Part shown: positions 35,624 through 44,977 of the stretch, one piece after another
How the letters are laid out: each line of letters begins with the position of its first letter
Position numbering within the stretch: position 1 is the first letter of the stretch
Source of the DNA: Rivularia sp. T60_A2020_040
Lineage (GTDB): Bacteria > Cyanobacteriota > Cyanobacteriia > Cyanobacteriales > Nostocaceae
DNA length: 64,000 nucleotides
Direction: 5' to 3'
Assembly: GCA_015272215.1 (NCBI GenBank)
Contig: JACYMD010000063.1
Location: 1 to 64,000 of the forward strand
Made by a program: the position numbers and the translations under genes
Notes under the pieces: generated by a model
Databases searched by the model: none
Told to the model about the DNA's origin: nothing
Seen by the model: the letters and a program-made list of their open reading frames with translations, nothing else

Positions 35624-35905
35624 TTAATCTTCTGGTTCGATTGTACTGCTTAACCCATGATTTTGTAGAGTTTCGCAATAAAATTCGGCGTGCTCTTGAG
35701 CGCAGGTAATAACTAAACCGAACCCATTTGTATGGGCTTCCATCATGATACTTACAGCCTGGGGTTGGCTGAGACTCGGCACTGTGGTAATTAGTGTCTG
35801 CACCACATACTCCATAGTGTTATAGTCATCGTTATGGAGCAAAACACGATACCGAGGGGCGTGTTTACGGGTTGTTGAGGGCTTCTGTAATATTTCGACT
35901 GACAC
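35624..35905 (-). CDS. clpS: ATP-dependent Clp protease adaptor ClpS
   Basis: Adaptor delivering N-degron substrates to the ClpC/ClpP protease. The 93 residues contain the conserved core YRVLLHNDDYNTMEYVVQTL, where Asn-Asp bind the N-terminal amino group, and MEAHTNGFGLVITCAQEHAEFY. Length and motif match cyanobacterial ClpS1. The N-terminal 15 residues are flexible as usual. Monocistronic between the CPBP gene and an unknown gene on the opposite strand. Confidence 0.96.
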   Translation of the reverse strand: MSVEILQKPSTTRKHAPRYRVLLHNDDYNTMEYVVQTLITTVPSLSQPQAVSIMMEAHTNGFGLVITCAQEHAEFYCETLQNHGLSSTIEPED

Positions 35906-36135
35906 GGTTATTATGGTAAGAACATTTTTTGTTTACTACAACAGACCTGCTTTTTCAACTTTACTTAATAGTTGATTATTTTAAATATTGTATAGCACTA
36001 ATTGCCATAGTGCGATCGTTCAAAATTTTCTGCGGTCGATTAATTATCGGACTTACGCACTCGCTACAATAAGGTCAGGTTTTATGTTAGCATATCGCGC
36101 CCAAACAGTTTAACTGCTTCAAACCAGCATTTCTT

Positions 36136-36495
36136 ATGGAGATCAAAGCAAATTTTCAAGTTGGACAAATAGTTTTTCTCGAATATGGCGATTGTAGGTT
36201 ATATACAGAGGTGATTCAAGTAGTTGCCGAACGTGATTTGTGTTGGGTACGTCCTTTATTGCTTGTTACCCAGGAATACGAACCATCACAAGTAACCGAT
36301 TTACGTTCTAGTTCCGATCTGCTATGGTCAATAAATTTGTTTCAACCAGCTTTAGATACCGAAGTCATTGGGCTATACAATCAAATTTTAGCAAAAGAAC
36401 CAAAACCAGAATTATCTCAAAAGCGATCGCAACAGCTTTATGAATTTATTCAGCAATTTTGGCAAGGGAATCAAAATGAGGAGATATCACGTTAG
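36136..36495 (+). CDS. Conserved hypothetical protein (cyanobacterial)
   Basis: 119-residue soluble acidic protein. The N-terminal half looks like a small beta-barrel (FQVGQIVFLEYGDCRLYTEVIQVVAERDLCWVRPLLLV), and the C-terminal half is helical (IGLYNQILAKEPKPELSQKRSQQLYEFIQQFW). No family name recognised, but the regular structure, normal codon use and an in-frame HIP1 octamer support it as a real gene. The ATG at 36136 follows a C-rich leader without a strong ribosome binding site. No operon partner. Confidence 0.65.
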   Translation: MEIKANFQVGQIVFLEYGDCRLYTEVIQVVAERDLCWVRPLLLVTQEYEPSQVTDLRSSSDLLWSINLFQPALDTEVIGLYNQILAKEPKPELSQKRSQQLYEFIQQFWQGNQNEEISR

Positions 36496-36661
36496 TTTGA
36501 ACTGAAGGAAGTTTGGTGAATAAGTAGGTTTTTTACAATAAAAATTATCGCGATGGTCTATACCCGCGCCATTCATGATAAGATACAGTATTTTGTATAA
36601 TCAGCTTTAATAAAAATAGCTTAATAGTAAGCTTCAATACTCAGTATTAATCATCATAGTA

Positions 36662-36865
36662 TTAAAGACTGGGAACCAGCTGAACTCTACCAGCGTCCAT
36701 TTCTGCCATTAAAAGCTCTAATGCTTCATAATCAACGTCAGAAATGTAACCCAATTGAGTAAGTTCGGAATTGATTTCATTTTCGATTTCAGGAGTTAAT
36801 TTCTTAATAAACAAAGCTCTTTCAACTAATTGACGAATAGCGTACTTAGTTTTCATGGTCAGCAA
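36662..36865 (-). CDS. Small hypothetical protein
   Basis: 67 residues, mostly helical and acidic: TKYAIRQLVERALFIKKLTPEIENEINSELTQLGYISDVDYEALELLMAEMDAGRVQLVPS. The pattern resembles small cyanobacterial proteins often found near stress or regulatory genes, but I cannot name a family. Met4 (36856) is an equally good start and is preceded on the minus strand by a purine run. Kept because composition is protein-like and nothing else occupies the region. Confidence 0.6.
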   Translation of the reverse strand: MLTMKTKYAIRQLVERALFIKKLTPEIENEINSELTQLGYISDVDYEALELLMAEMDAGRVQLVPSL

Positions 36866-37325
36866 CCGTTATGTATTTAATACCAATTATCCCAGATGTT
36901 TTTAAGTATAAAGCGTGATCCAAACACTACTTAATGAGTGATTCGGATCATAGATATAACAGACAAGTTACTTGTCATCTCCAGAAGATACAAGCCAATG
37001 ATTAAGGAAAAAATAAGGATTCTTTATGTTGAATTAGTCCTTGGGAAAATTAGCCCCAATGCTTAATAGTTAAGATTTACAGATATTTTTTGACCTAATC
37101 CAGCAAGCAGTCATGCTGGTTATATAGATTATTTTTGAACTTGAATTATAAAAAAGTATATTTAGCTACGGTTGCCTTGAGTATTATGACAATCTTTAAA
37201 CAGAAGTAGTAGGGCAATAAAGATTCTACAAAGAAAGCTAATACGAATGGTCGATGCGATCAAAAAAAGATTATGGTCGAATACATCTATACCCTTAAGA
37301 AAGAATATTTAAATAGGATCTAACC
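36866..37325. other. Intergenic region upstream of the STAS gene
   Basis: 460 bases, AT-rich, no gene or notable repeat recognised. The part from about 37190 should contain the STAS promoter. Confidence 0.4.
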
Positions 37326-37652
37326 ATGCAAGCAATACTTAATAGTCCTAAAATCACAATTATTCGACCCCAAGAGTCTTTAAATGCCGTAAATGCCCTA
37401 AAACTTGAGCAAGAATTGGATGTGGCACTGAAGCAATTTGGTAATACAATTGTATTATTAGACCTAGAAAAAGTTGATTTGATAGACAGCGCGGGTTTAA
37501 TGGCATTAGTATCTGGAGTCAAGAAAGCCAAACAATTACAACAACGTCTTTGCTTTTGCTCTGTTTCCCCTGCTCACAGAATTCTTTTTCAACTAACTCA
37601 ATTAGATAGAGTGTTTGAAATATTTGATCCAGGAACGATTTTTAACAAGTAA
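37326..37652 (+). CDS. STAS-domain anti-sigma-factor antagonist
   Basis: 108-residue STAS protein of the SpoIIAA type. The phosphorylation-site loop is in VLLDLEKVDLIDSAGLMALVSG, with Ser in DSAG the residue usually phosphorylated by an anti-sigma kinase; the final strand is LCFCSVSPAHRILFQLTQLDRVFEIF. It would bind an anti-sigma or switch-type kinase encoded elsewhere; no kinase or phosphatase is adjacent. In heterocystous cyanobacteria such small STAS proteins occur in partner-switching and motility circuits. Confidence 0.9.
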   Translation: MQAILNSPKITIIRPQESLNAVNALKLEQELDVALKQFGNTIVLLDLEKVDLIDSAGLMALVSGVKKAKQLQQRLCFCSVSPAHRILFQLTQLDRVFEIFDPGTIFNK

Positions 37653-37731
37653 GTAGAAGTACTTATGAAAAATTTAATTTAACATTTCGTTGAAATAGGG
37701 AGTAATTTTTTGGTAAGTGGTGATGTAACTG

Positions 37732-37875
37732 ATGAGTAATTACTTCTCCAAGCAAAATTCTGTTTTGGCTGGCTTGAAAAAGATTCAGGAGCGTTTTGGA
37801 AAATTTGAATCACAAAGCAATCGGATTTTAGTGGTTTCCCAATTACAAATCAATGCTAATCTTAGAAATGAGTAG
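37732..37875 (+). CDS. Possible small protein, uncertain
   Basis: An open frame of 47 codons (MSNYFSKQNSVLAGLKKIQ...) between the STAS and radical SAM genes. The peptide is basic and helix-prone, but the region shows no clear ribosome binding site, so it may be chance. Listed because nothing else explains the segment. Confidence 0.22.
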   Translation: MSNYFSKQNSVLAGLKKIQERFGKFESQSNRILVVSQLQINANLRNE

Positions 37876-37910
37876 CTGTAATTACTTAAAAGTAGCTAGA
37901 AAATAGCATA

Positions 37911-40508
37911 GTGGCTGTTACAGTAGATAAATTAATCACGTCCGATATTGCAAAACCATCCCGTTACCTAGGTAATGAGCTTTTAGCAAAACACAAACCT
38001 TGGGATACGGCGACGATACGCTGGGTGTTAACTTACCCAGAAGTATATGAAGTTGGTGCTTCTAATTTAGGGCATATCATTCTTTATAATATATTGAATG
38101 TTCAGCCCCGTCAGTTGTGCGATCGCGCTTATTTACCGGGTGCGGATTTAACGGCAAAACTCAGAGCGACTCAAACACCTTTGTTTGCGGTAGAGTCGAA
38201 GCGAAGTCTGGTTGATTTCGATATTTTGGGTTTTAGTCTAAGTTACGAATTAGGGGCTACCAACATTTTGGAAATGTTGGATTTGGCTGGTATTCCCTTA
38301 ACTTGGGAAGAAAGATTAGTCGGAGATTATCCCTTGATTTTTGCGGGGGGACAAACTGCGACATCTAATCCCGAACCTTATGCTAACTTCTTCGATTTTA
38401 TCGCTCTGGGAGATGGTGAAGAACTATTGCCAGAAATTGGTTTAGTTTTAGAGGAAGGTAAAAAAGCCTTCTTGAGCCGTCAAGAATTATTGCTGGATTT
38501 GGCACAGATTCCGGGTGTATACGTACCGCAGTTTTACGATATGGCTGCGGATGGTTCCGTTCATCCCAACCATCCAGATGTACCGGAACGGATTATACGG
38601 CGGGTTGCTAGTCCCATACCGGCTTATTCTATCGGGTTAGTTCCTGTTGTAGAAACTGTACACGACCGTTTGACAATTGAAATTCGGCGCGGTTGTACCA
38701 GAGGTTGTAGATTTTGTCAACCAGGAATGTTAACTCGTCCGGCGCGGGATGTGGAACCTGATACGGTTGTAGAAACAATCACAGAAGGGATGCGTCAAAC
38801 TGGTTACAATGAATTTTCTTTATTGTCCCTTTCTTGTTCGGATTATTTAGCTTTAAGTTCGGTAGGGATGGAAATCAAAAATCGTCTCAAAGATGAAAAT
38901 ATTTCCCTTTCTCTACCCAGCCAGCGAGTAGATAGATTTGATGAAAATATTGCCAATATTTTAGGCGGAAGGCGGCAAAGTGGATTGACTTTTGCTCCAG
39001 AAGCTGGTACGCAAAGGATGCGGGATATTGTTAATAAGGGTTTGACTAATGAAGAATTACTAAGGGGAGTAAAAACAGCTTGGGAACAAGGATGGGATAA
39101 GGTAAAGCTATACTTTATGATTGGCTTGCCCGGTGAAACAGATGATGATGTATTGGGCATTGCTCAAACAGTCAACTGGTTAAAGCGGGAATGTTGGGCA
39201 AAAGGTAGAAGACCTTTAAACTTTAACTTAACAATTTCCAACTTTACACCCAAACCTCATACACCATTTCAATGGCACTCAGTTTCCACCACCGAGTTTA
39301 AACGCAAGCAGGAATTGCTGCGGCAAGAATTTCGCAGAATACGCGGAGTGAAAGTCAATTTCACCGACGTGCGGATTTCGGCGATGGAAGATTTCGTCGG
39401 CAGGGGAGACAGAAGTTTAGGAACTGTAGTGCGTCGTGCTTGGGAATTGGGTGCGGGGATGGATTCGTGGTTCGACAATCTAGATAAAGCTTTTGGAGCT
39501 TGGGAACAAGCAATATCCGAAGCTGGTTTAGAATGGAAATATCGCCAAGTGCTTTGTGGTGAGTGGAATGTAATGCAAGGCAGTAGTGTAGACGAACGCC
39601 TAAATTATCCCTTACCTTGGGACCACATAAATACCGGAATCGAGAAAAAGTGGCTCAAAGAAGATTTACAACGGGCTTTATTATCCGCCACTGTTCCCGA
39701 TTGTTCCTTTGACGGTTGCTCCCATTGTGGGGTTTGTGGTACTGATTTTGGTCATAATATTGTAGTTCCACCGCCGCCCATTCCCGAATTTGCTGGAGAT
39801 TTTGTTCCCAATACAACCAAAGCTCAACGATTGCGAGTACGCTTTGGTAAACAGGATGATATGGCATTAGTCGGTCATTTGGATTTGATGAAAATTTTTG
39901 ACCGAGCCGTGCGACGAGCCGGATTACCAGTATCATTTAGCGGTGGGTATAATCCCCAACCGAGAATATCGATCGCAAACGCTTTAAGCTTGGGAGCTAC
40001 TAGCACTAATGAAATTGTAGATTTTGAACTAACTGAAGAAATTGATCTTGATACTTTCCGAAACAATTTAAGTTCTTGCTTACCCCAAGGCATACCTATA
40101 TATGATGTCGTGCAAGTGAATGCAACTTCGGGCAGCGCATCTCAACTTCTTGAAGCCGCCCAGTATTTAATTACTCTAAGTTGTAGTCAACAAGCAAATT
40201 CATCTCAATGGCGAGATTGGGTTGATGCTGTAAAAGCCAAAGAGGAAATTTGGATACAGCACAAAACCAAAAAAGGTAAAATGAAAACGGTAAATCTGCG
40301 CGAACGTTTGTTTGAGTTAGAATTTATCGAAACAGCCAACAAAGAATTAATTTCGAGTAATGCTGCTCAATTGCAATATCTAGGAGCTTGCCGCAATGAT
40401 GGTACATTGTTGCGTCCAGAACAAATTGCATTTATGCTTGAACTTGTAACGACAACAGAATTCAATCTGCTGCACATACATCGGAGCAAGCTAATTTTGG
40501 CAGTTTAA
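37911..40508 (+). CDS. TIGR03960-type radical SAM protein fused to DUF2344 (TIGR03936) domain
   Basis: 865 residues, GTG start. The N-terminal ~220 residues are B12-binding-like (NLGHIILYNILN, GFSLSYELGATNILEML, FAGGQTATSNPEPYANFFDFIALGDGEE). The radical SAM core starts IEIRRGCTRGCRFCQPGMLTRPARDVEP with the CxxxCxxC cluster motif. The C-terminal ~240 residues form the DUF2344 domain (RLRVRFGKQDDMALVGHLDLMKIFDRAVRRAGLPVSFSGGYNPQPRIS). A cysteine cluster CSHCGVCGTDFG sits between the two. In cyanobacteria this fused gene regularly precedes rne, as here, suggesting an RNA or ribosome modification role; that is inference. Confidence 0.9.
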   Translation: MAVTVDKLITSDIAKPSRYLGNELLAKHKPWDTATIRWVLTYPEVYEVGASNLGHIILYNILNVQPRQLCDRAYLPGADLTAKLRATQTPLFAVESKRSLVDFDILGFSLSYELGATNILEMLDLAGIPLTWEERLVGDYPLIFAGGQTATSNPEPYANFFDFIALGDGEELLPEIGLVLEEGKKAFLSRQELLLDLAQIPGVYVPQFYDMAADGSVHPNHPDVPERIIRRVASPIPAYSIGLVPVVETVHDRLTIEIRRGCTRGCRFCQPGMLTRPARDVEPDTVVETITEGMRQTGYNEFSLLSLSCSDYLALSSVGMEIKNRLKDENISLSLPSQRVDRFDENIANILGGRRQSGLTFAPEAGTQRMRDIVNKGLTNEELLRGVKTAWEQGWDKVKLYFMIGLPGETDDDVLGIAQTVNWLKRECWAKGRRPLNFNLTISNFTPKPHTPFQWHSVSTTEFKRKQELLRQEFRRIRGVKVNFTDVRISAMEDFVGRGDRSLGTVVRRAWELGAGMDSWFDNLDKAFGAWEQAISEAGLEWKYRQVLCGEWNVMQGSSVDERLNYPLPWDHINTGIEKKWLKEDLQRALLSATVPDCSFDGCSHCGVCGTDFGHNIVVPPPPIPEFAGDFVPNTTKAQRLRVRFGKQDDMALVGHLDLMKIFDRAVRRAGLPVSFSGGYNPQPRISIANALSLGATSTNEIVDFELTEEIDLDTFRNNLSSCLPQGIPIYDVVQVNATSGSASQLLEAAQYLITLSCSQQANSSQWRDWVDAVKAKEEIWIQHKTKKGKMKTVNLRERLFELEFIETANKELISSNAAQLQYLGACRNDGTLLRPEQIAFMLELVTTTEFNLLHIHRSKLILAV

Positions 40509-41117
40509 TTTAATTTAATACGCTGTCCTTAAGGACGGGGTATAAGAGGACAATTGTAGTGATCATGCCCTCTAATTAAAGATCAACTCGGAATTGATTT
40601 TTTATGACCTTGCGTTAGAATTAGATGAAGAGAATTTTTCTGGCGCTGCAACGGAACGAGCTGATTCATTACCCCGATGCACGGGGTGCAAAAGCTTTCT
40701 ATATTAGTTTGCAAGATCCTGGGATATTATCCCAGATCAAGCATCGGTAGATAAAAGAATGCTCTCTCTAACTTGTTTATGGCTACGAACATGAATCAGT
40801 CCCGATTTGTAAGTGCTTGATTCAATCTCTTCTCGCGCATTTGATGATTTATAAAGTAACTACCTTTAACTAACACCTTCAATGGTCAGGGGAAAGGTAT
40901 CACGAATTAACCACGAACGGGCGATTTAATTTATAATATGCAACCGTTCTGGAATTCCTAGGTTGCGTAAACGCAATGACAATGTGAATCGCTCGTGTTT
41001 ATTTGAGCGAAAGTAAGTGCAATTTTATTACAGCAGCGCCTTGCAAGGGGAAGGCAGGGTAGATTGAATAACAACCCCTCCCCGAATATTTGAGCTGCCA
41101 ATTTTTGAGGAAATTGA
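40509..41117 (+). promoter_or_regulatory. Long leader region of rne with hairpins
   Basis: 609 bases before the RNase E start. Palindromes: GTCCTTAAGGAC just after the radical SAM stop, ACCCCG/CGGGGT (40671-40676, 40682-40687), and CTGGGATA/TATCCCAG (40719-40726, 40728-40735), with AT-rich stretches after 40920. Cyanobacterial and other bacterial rne genes have long autoregulatory leaders cleaved by RNase E; that role here is inferred. Confidence 0.5.
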
Positions 41118-43208
41118 ATGCCGAAACAAATTATTATCGCCGAACAGCATCAAATTGCTGCGGTGTTCTCTGAAGACCAAATACAAGAACTTGTCGTAGC
41201 TACTGGTCACCACCAAATTGGTGATATTTACTTAGGAGTAGTAGAAAATGTATTGCCTGGGATAGATGCAGCTTTCGTCAATATTGGTGACCCCGAACGG
41301 AATGGTTTTATTCATGTAACCGACCTTGGACCATTAAGATTAAGACGCTCTTCTGCGGCAATTACGGAATTATTAGCACCACAACAGAAAGTGATGGTGC
41401 AAGTAATGAAAGAGCCCACTGGTACAAAAGGACCAAGACTTACTGGTAACATTACCTTGCCGGGGCGCTACGTAGTACTAATGCCTTACGGACGAGGTGT
41501 TAACTTATCCCGTCGGATCAGGAACGAAAATGAACGCAACCGTTTGCGAGCCTTAGCAATCTTGATCAAACCCGCAGGAATGGGCTTATTAATCCGTACC
41601 GAAGCGGAAGGAAAGCCAGAAGAAGCAATTATTGAAGACTTAGAATTGCTACAGAAGCAATGGGAGTTAGTCGGCGAGCAAGCCCAATCTTGCCGCGCTC
41701 CAGCCTTGCTCAACCGTGACGATGACTTTATCCAGCGGGTTTTGCGGGATATGTACGGAGCTGATGTCAACCGGATTGTAGTAGACTCCAGTACCGGCTT
41801 AAAGCGGGTAAAGCAGTATTTACAAAACTGGAGTGGGGGACAAGTACCCCAAGGGTTATTAATTGACCACCACCGCGATCGCACTGCAATATTAGAATAT
41901 TTCCGGATAAATGCCGCCGTTAAGGAAGCTCTGAAACCCAGAGTAGACTTACCTTCTGGTGGTTATATTATTATTCAACCGACAGAAGCATTAACGGTGA
42001 TAGATGTCAACTCCGGTTCATTTACCCGTTCGGCAACCGCAAGAGAAACGGTATTGTGGACAAACTGCGAGGCAGCGACAGAAATAGCCCGTCAGTTGCG
42101 TTTGCGTAATATTGCGGGAGTGATTGTCGTTGATTTTATAGATATGGAATCGCGAAGAGACCAACTACAGGTTCTGGAACACTTTAATAAAGCCTTAAAA
42201 GCAGACAAAGCCCGTCCTCAAATTGCCCAACTAACCGAATTGGGTTTAGTAGAACTAACCCGCAAACGTCAAGGTCAAAATATTTACGAGCTTTTTGGAG
42301 AAACTTGCCCTACCTGCGGTGGTTTAGGACATATCGTACATCTACCAGGGGAAAACGAATCTCGAATTGCACCACCATCAGCAGAATCACCAGAGCGTGT
42401 AGTACCTTTACCCCAAAGAGAACCGCGTTTGTCTGCTCCTCGTTTAAGCGAGCCAAGAGAAGTAGTCGATGAATACGCAGATTCAGGGGACGATGGAGTT
42501 GCAGAATTTGCCAACCTAAACTTGCTCAATCATCCCAGTTATCAAGAATTAGGTGATAACACCAAACGTCGTCGTCGTCGTCGCGTCGTCGATATTAATG
42601 GAGGAAATGACAAAGATGAGTCACGGGTTAATGGGAATCCGTTGACACTAGTTAATGATGAATTGGACATCGATTCCGAACCAGAATTAACAAGAAGAAT
42701 TGATAGTTCACCATCAGGTTTGAGTAAAGGATGGAGCGAAAGACCTGAACGCACCAGAACCAGAGTAGAATCGGTTAAAGGAGTACTTGAACCACCAGAA
42801 ATTATTTCGGTGGAAATGACACCCGAAGAACAAGATGTTTATGCTTTAATGGGCGTTACACCTTTAAAGAAATTTGACAAAGAGTTCAAAAACGAAAAAT
42901 CTGTAATCATTAATATTGTTCCGCCAGGTGAAGATGAAGTAAGTATAGAGGAAGAATCATACTCCCTTACTCCAACTCCGAAAAAAGTAAAAATAAGTAA
43001 TCAAATTACAGTCGAAGAGGAAATAGAAGAAGAGGAAATAGAAGAAGAAGAACAAGAACAAGAAGAACAAGAACAAGAAGAACAAGAAGAACAAGAACAA
43101 GAGCAAGAGCAAATACAATCGAATCAAACGATGGACGATAATGAAAATGAAACAGAAACCAAAACAGCAGATGGCCGTCGCCGCCGCCGTCGTTCTTCTG
43201 TCAGCTAG
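41118..43208 (+). CDS. rne: Ribonuclease E/G
   Basis: Endoribonuclease that initiates mRNA decay and processes rRNA and tRNA precursors. The S1 RNA-binding domain is at residues ~35-110 (GDIYLGVVENVLPGIDAAFVNIG). Catalytic aspartates are in TVIDVNSGSFT and VVDFIDME, and the zinc-link is CPTCGGLGH near 395. The C-terminal ~290 residues are unstructured: an Arg run near 482, an acidic Glu/Gln-repeat tract (residues ~635-665), and a terminal RRRRRRSS that matches the conserved nonapeptide by which cyanobacterial RNase E binds polynucleotide phosphorylase. rnhB follows 18 bases later, so the two are probably co-transcribed. Confidence 0.96.
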   Translation: MPKQIIIAEQHQIAAVFSEDQIQELVVATGHHQIGDIYLGVVENVLPGIDAAFVNIGDPERNGFIHVTDLGPLRLRRSSAAITELLAPQQKVMVQVMKEPTGTKGPRLTGNITLPGRYVVLMPYGRGVNLSRRIRNENERNRLRALAILIKPAGMGLLIRTEAEGKPEEAIIEDLELLQKQWELVGEQAQSCRAPALLNRDDDFIQRVLRDMYGADVNRIVVDSSTGLKRVKQYLQNWSGGQVPQGLLIDHHRDRTAILEYFRINAAVKEALKPRVDLPSGGYIIIQPTEALTVIDVNSGSFTRSATARETVLWTNCEAATEIARQLRLRNIAGVIVVDFIDMESRRDQLQVLEHFNKALKADKARPQIAQLTELGLVELTRKRQGQNIYELFGETCPTCGGLGHIVHLPGENESRIAPPSAESPERVVPLPQREPRLSAPRLSEPREVVDEYADSGDDGVAEFANLNLLNHPSYQELGDNTKRRRRRRVVDINGGNDKDESRVNGNPLTLVNDELDIDSEPELTRRIDSSPSGLSKGWSERPERTRTRVESVKGVLEPPEIISVEMTPEEQDVYALMGVTPLKKFDKEFKNEKSVIINIVPPGEDEVSIEEESYSLTPTPKKVKISNQITVEEEIEEEEIEEEEQEQEEQEQEEQEEQEQEQEQIQSNQTMDDNENETETKTADGRRRRRRSSVS
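43018..43114 (+). repeat. In-frame GAA/CAA microsatellite in rne
   Basis: Runs of GAA, GAG and CAA codons encode an alternating Glu/Gln tract. The trinucleotide basis makes it prone to in-frame length change. Confidence 0.8.
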
Positions 43209-43226
43209 GATTTAATCGCCAATATT

Positions 43227-43901
43227 ATGGTAGAAATTAGGCAAGCTATCACTGCGATCGACAAGTCAACAATCCCCCCGGAACAAAATTGGCTGGAATT
43301 TTCTACGTATTCCCATAGGAAAGGACTAATTGCAGGTGTGGATGAAGTGGGGAGAGGTGCTTTGTTTGGTCCTGTGGTAGCAGCAGCCGTGATTCTACCA
43401 GATAGTAATAGTTTGCCTCAAATCTTCACAACCAAGATTAAAGATAGTAAAAAACTATCAGCTAATCGAAGAAATCAGTTAGCTAGTTGGATTTTTGATA
43501 TTGCAATAGACTGGAAAATTGGTTTTGCAACTACGGCTGAAATAGACTCTTTTAATATCCTCCAAGCATCACTTTTAGCAATGAAGCGGGCTGTTCTCAA
43601 ATTGAAGGTACAGCCTGCACTTTGTTTAATTGATGGGAATCAGCAGGTAAAAGACTTATTACTACCGCAAGAAACAATAATTAAAGGAGATTCTCGCTTA
43701 CTGACGATAGCTTCTGCTAGTATCGTCGCTAAAGTTTGGCGCGATCAATTAATAACTCGCCTTGCTCAAAAATACCCAATGTACGATTTAGAAAGAAACA
43801 AGGGCTATGGTAGTCAAAAGCACCTATTAGCACTGCAAAAGTACGGCATCTCACCCTTGCATCGTAAATCTTTTCGTCCCTGTCAAATTGAGCAAAAATG
43901 A
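43227..43901 (+). CDS. rnhB: Ribonuclease HII
   Basis: Removes RNA from RNA-DNA hybrids and single ribonucleotides in DNA. The catalytic Asp39-Glu40 are in AGVDEVGRGALFGPV, further acidic residues are in CLIDGN and the later HII core, with KDSKKLSANRR, GDSRLLTIASASIVAKVWRD and NKGYGSQKH all family-typical. 224 residues. A non-conserved ~35-residue N-terminal extension precedes the fold; an internal start is possible but no better codon was identified. Second gene of the rne unit; its stop overlaps the ATG of a tiny 17-codon frame. Confidence 0.96.
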   Translation: MVEIRQAITAIDKSTIPPEQNWLEFSTYSHRKGLIAGVDEVGRGALFGPVVAAAVILPDSNSLPQIFTTKIKDSKKLSANRRNQLASWIFDIAIDWKIGFATTAEIDSFNILQASLLAMKRAVLKLKVQPALCLIDGNQQVKDLLLPQETIIKGDSRLLTIASASIVAKVWRDQLITRLAQKYPMYDLERNKGYGSQKHLLALQKYGISPLHRKSFRPCQIEQK

Positions 43902-44140
43902 TCAAATGGCTGGTTTTACTTATTGCTTTTTATCGCTGTCTGTGGTCATAGAAATGTATCTAAAAACATGATTAATATCAAGTCCGGATGATTAGTTATT
44001 ATTCCCACATCTGTACAAAAAATTAAAAATCTTTTTTCTCTTTACTGCCTACTCTCCTCCAAATTGTTTTATTTCCTGTAAAATTTTAGCTGTTCCCTAT
44101 TACCTGTTCCCTACTCCCCTTATTCCAAATCTAAATAGTA

Positions 44141-44731
44141 CTATTCGGGTTTAAAAACCGTAAAATCATTACCATCGGAGTCAAGATAATTATTATCAAT
44201 AGAATGTAATTCTACCCAATGCCGATAATCAATCAGTAGCTGATGTAGCAATCTTTGCTTGATTGTCAGTAACACGCTTTTAAGCAGGCTGCTACCAGCA
44301 GCTTCTAATATTGATTTAGGAGTAAAAGATAAAGGTGGCGGAAATTCTACTTTAACTTCTAAATTTGCTATACCTTTAAGATAAGTATTTCCGTCTTTTT
44401 CGTAACTCGATAAATAACCTTTTAAGTCGAGTTGAAAACGTTGGTTAATATATTCTATTCCACGAATTTCACTGTTTACTGATTCCAAACGAATTGTTCC
44501 ATCTGCTAAAGCCCACACTTTCATGTCTACAACTGGTTGAATACTCAGTGACAGAAAACTTAAAGGACGCATTTTTAAACGAAAAACCTCTGTACTTAAC
44601 TGTTCAATCCGACTAGAATCAACTAATGCATTAACCAAGCGTTGGGGTTGACGCAAATAATGCTTAATTGGAATAGGCTCGTATGGAACGGGAATTTCTA
44701 CAGATTGACAGGCTTTAAATTTAGTAGCCAT
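44141..44731 (-). CDS. DUF1997-family protein
   Basis: 196 residues of a family found in cyanobacteria and chloroplast-bearing eukaryotes, function unknown. Recognised by YLRQPQRLVNALVDSSRIEQLSTEVFRLKMRPLSFLSLSIQPVVDMKVWALADGTIRLES and the central LDLKGYLSSYEKDGNTYLKGIANLEVKVEFPPPLSFTPKSILEAAGSSLLKSVLLTIKQRLL. A lipid-binding START-like fold is plausible from the strand-helix order but not shown. No signal peptide. Faces rnhB; heptamer-like TTCCCTA words lie downstream (44090-44118). Confidence 0.82.
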   Translation of the reverse strand: MATKFKACQSVEIPVPYEPIPIKHYLRQPQRLVNALVDSSRIEQLSTEVFRLKMRPLSFLSLSIQPVVDMKVWALADGTIRLESVNSEIRGIEYINQRFQLDLKGYLSSYEKDGNTYLKGIANLEVKVEFPPPLSFTPKSILEAAGSSLLKSVLLTIKQRLLHQLLIDYRHWVELHSIDNNYLDSDGNDFTVFKPE

Positions 44732-44977
44732 AGTTAAGCGACAACAATTTGTCGATAATTATATTTTTTTTTACAAGAATATAGGTTTTTGTTTTTGTGA
44801 AAAATCGATACTCTTTACTGATTATAAAAAATTTTGTTAATTATAGTATCTATTTAAGGTTATAAATTTGGTATTTTATTTGCTATTTGAACTCTTAAAA
44901 ACAGATTAGAACTCAAAATATTCTATTTTTTAAGTCAACATAAGTAATAAAATATAAAAACTAAAGGTTTCATCAAT

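Noticed and set aside
35515-35709. 64-codon plus-strand frame between the CPBP and clpS genes
   Set aside because: Overlaps clpS antisense and has no recognisable features.
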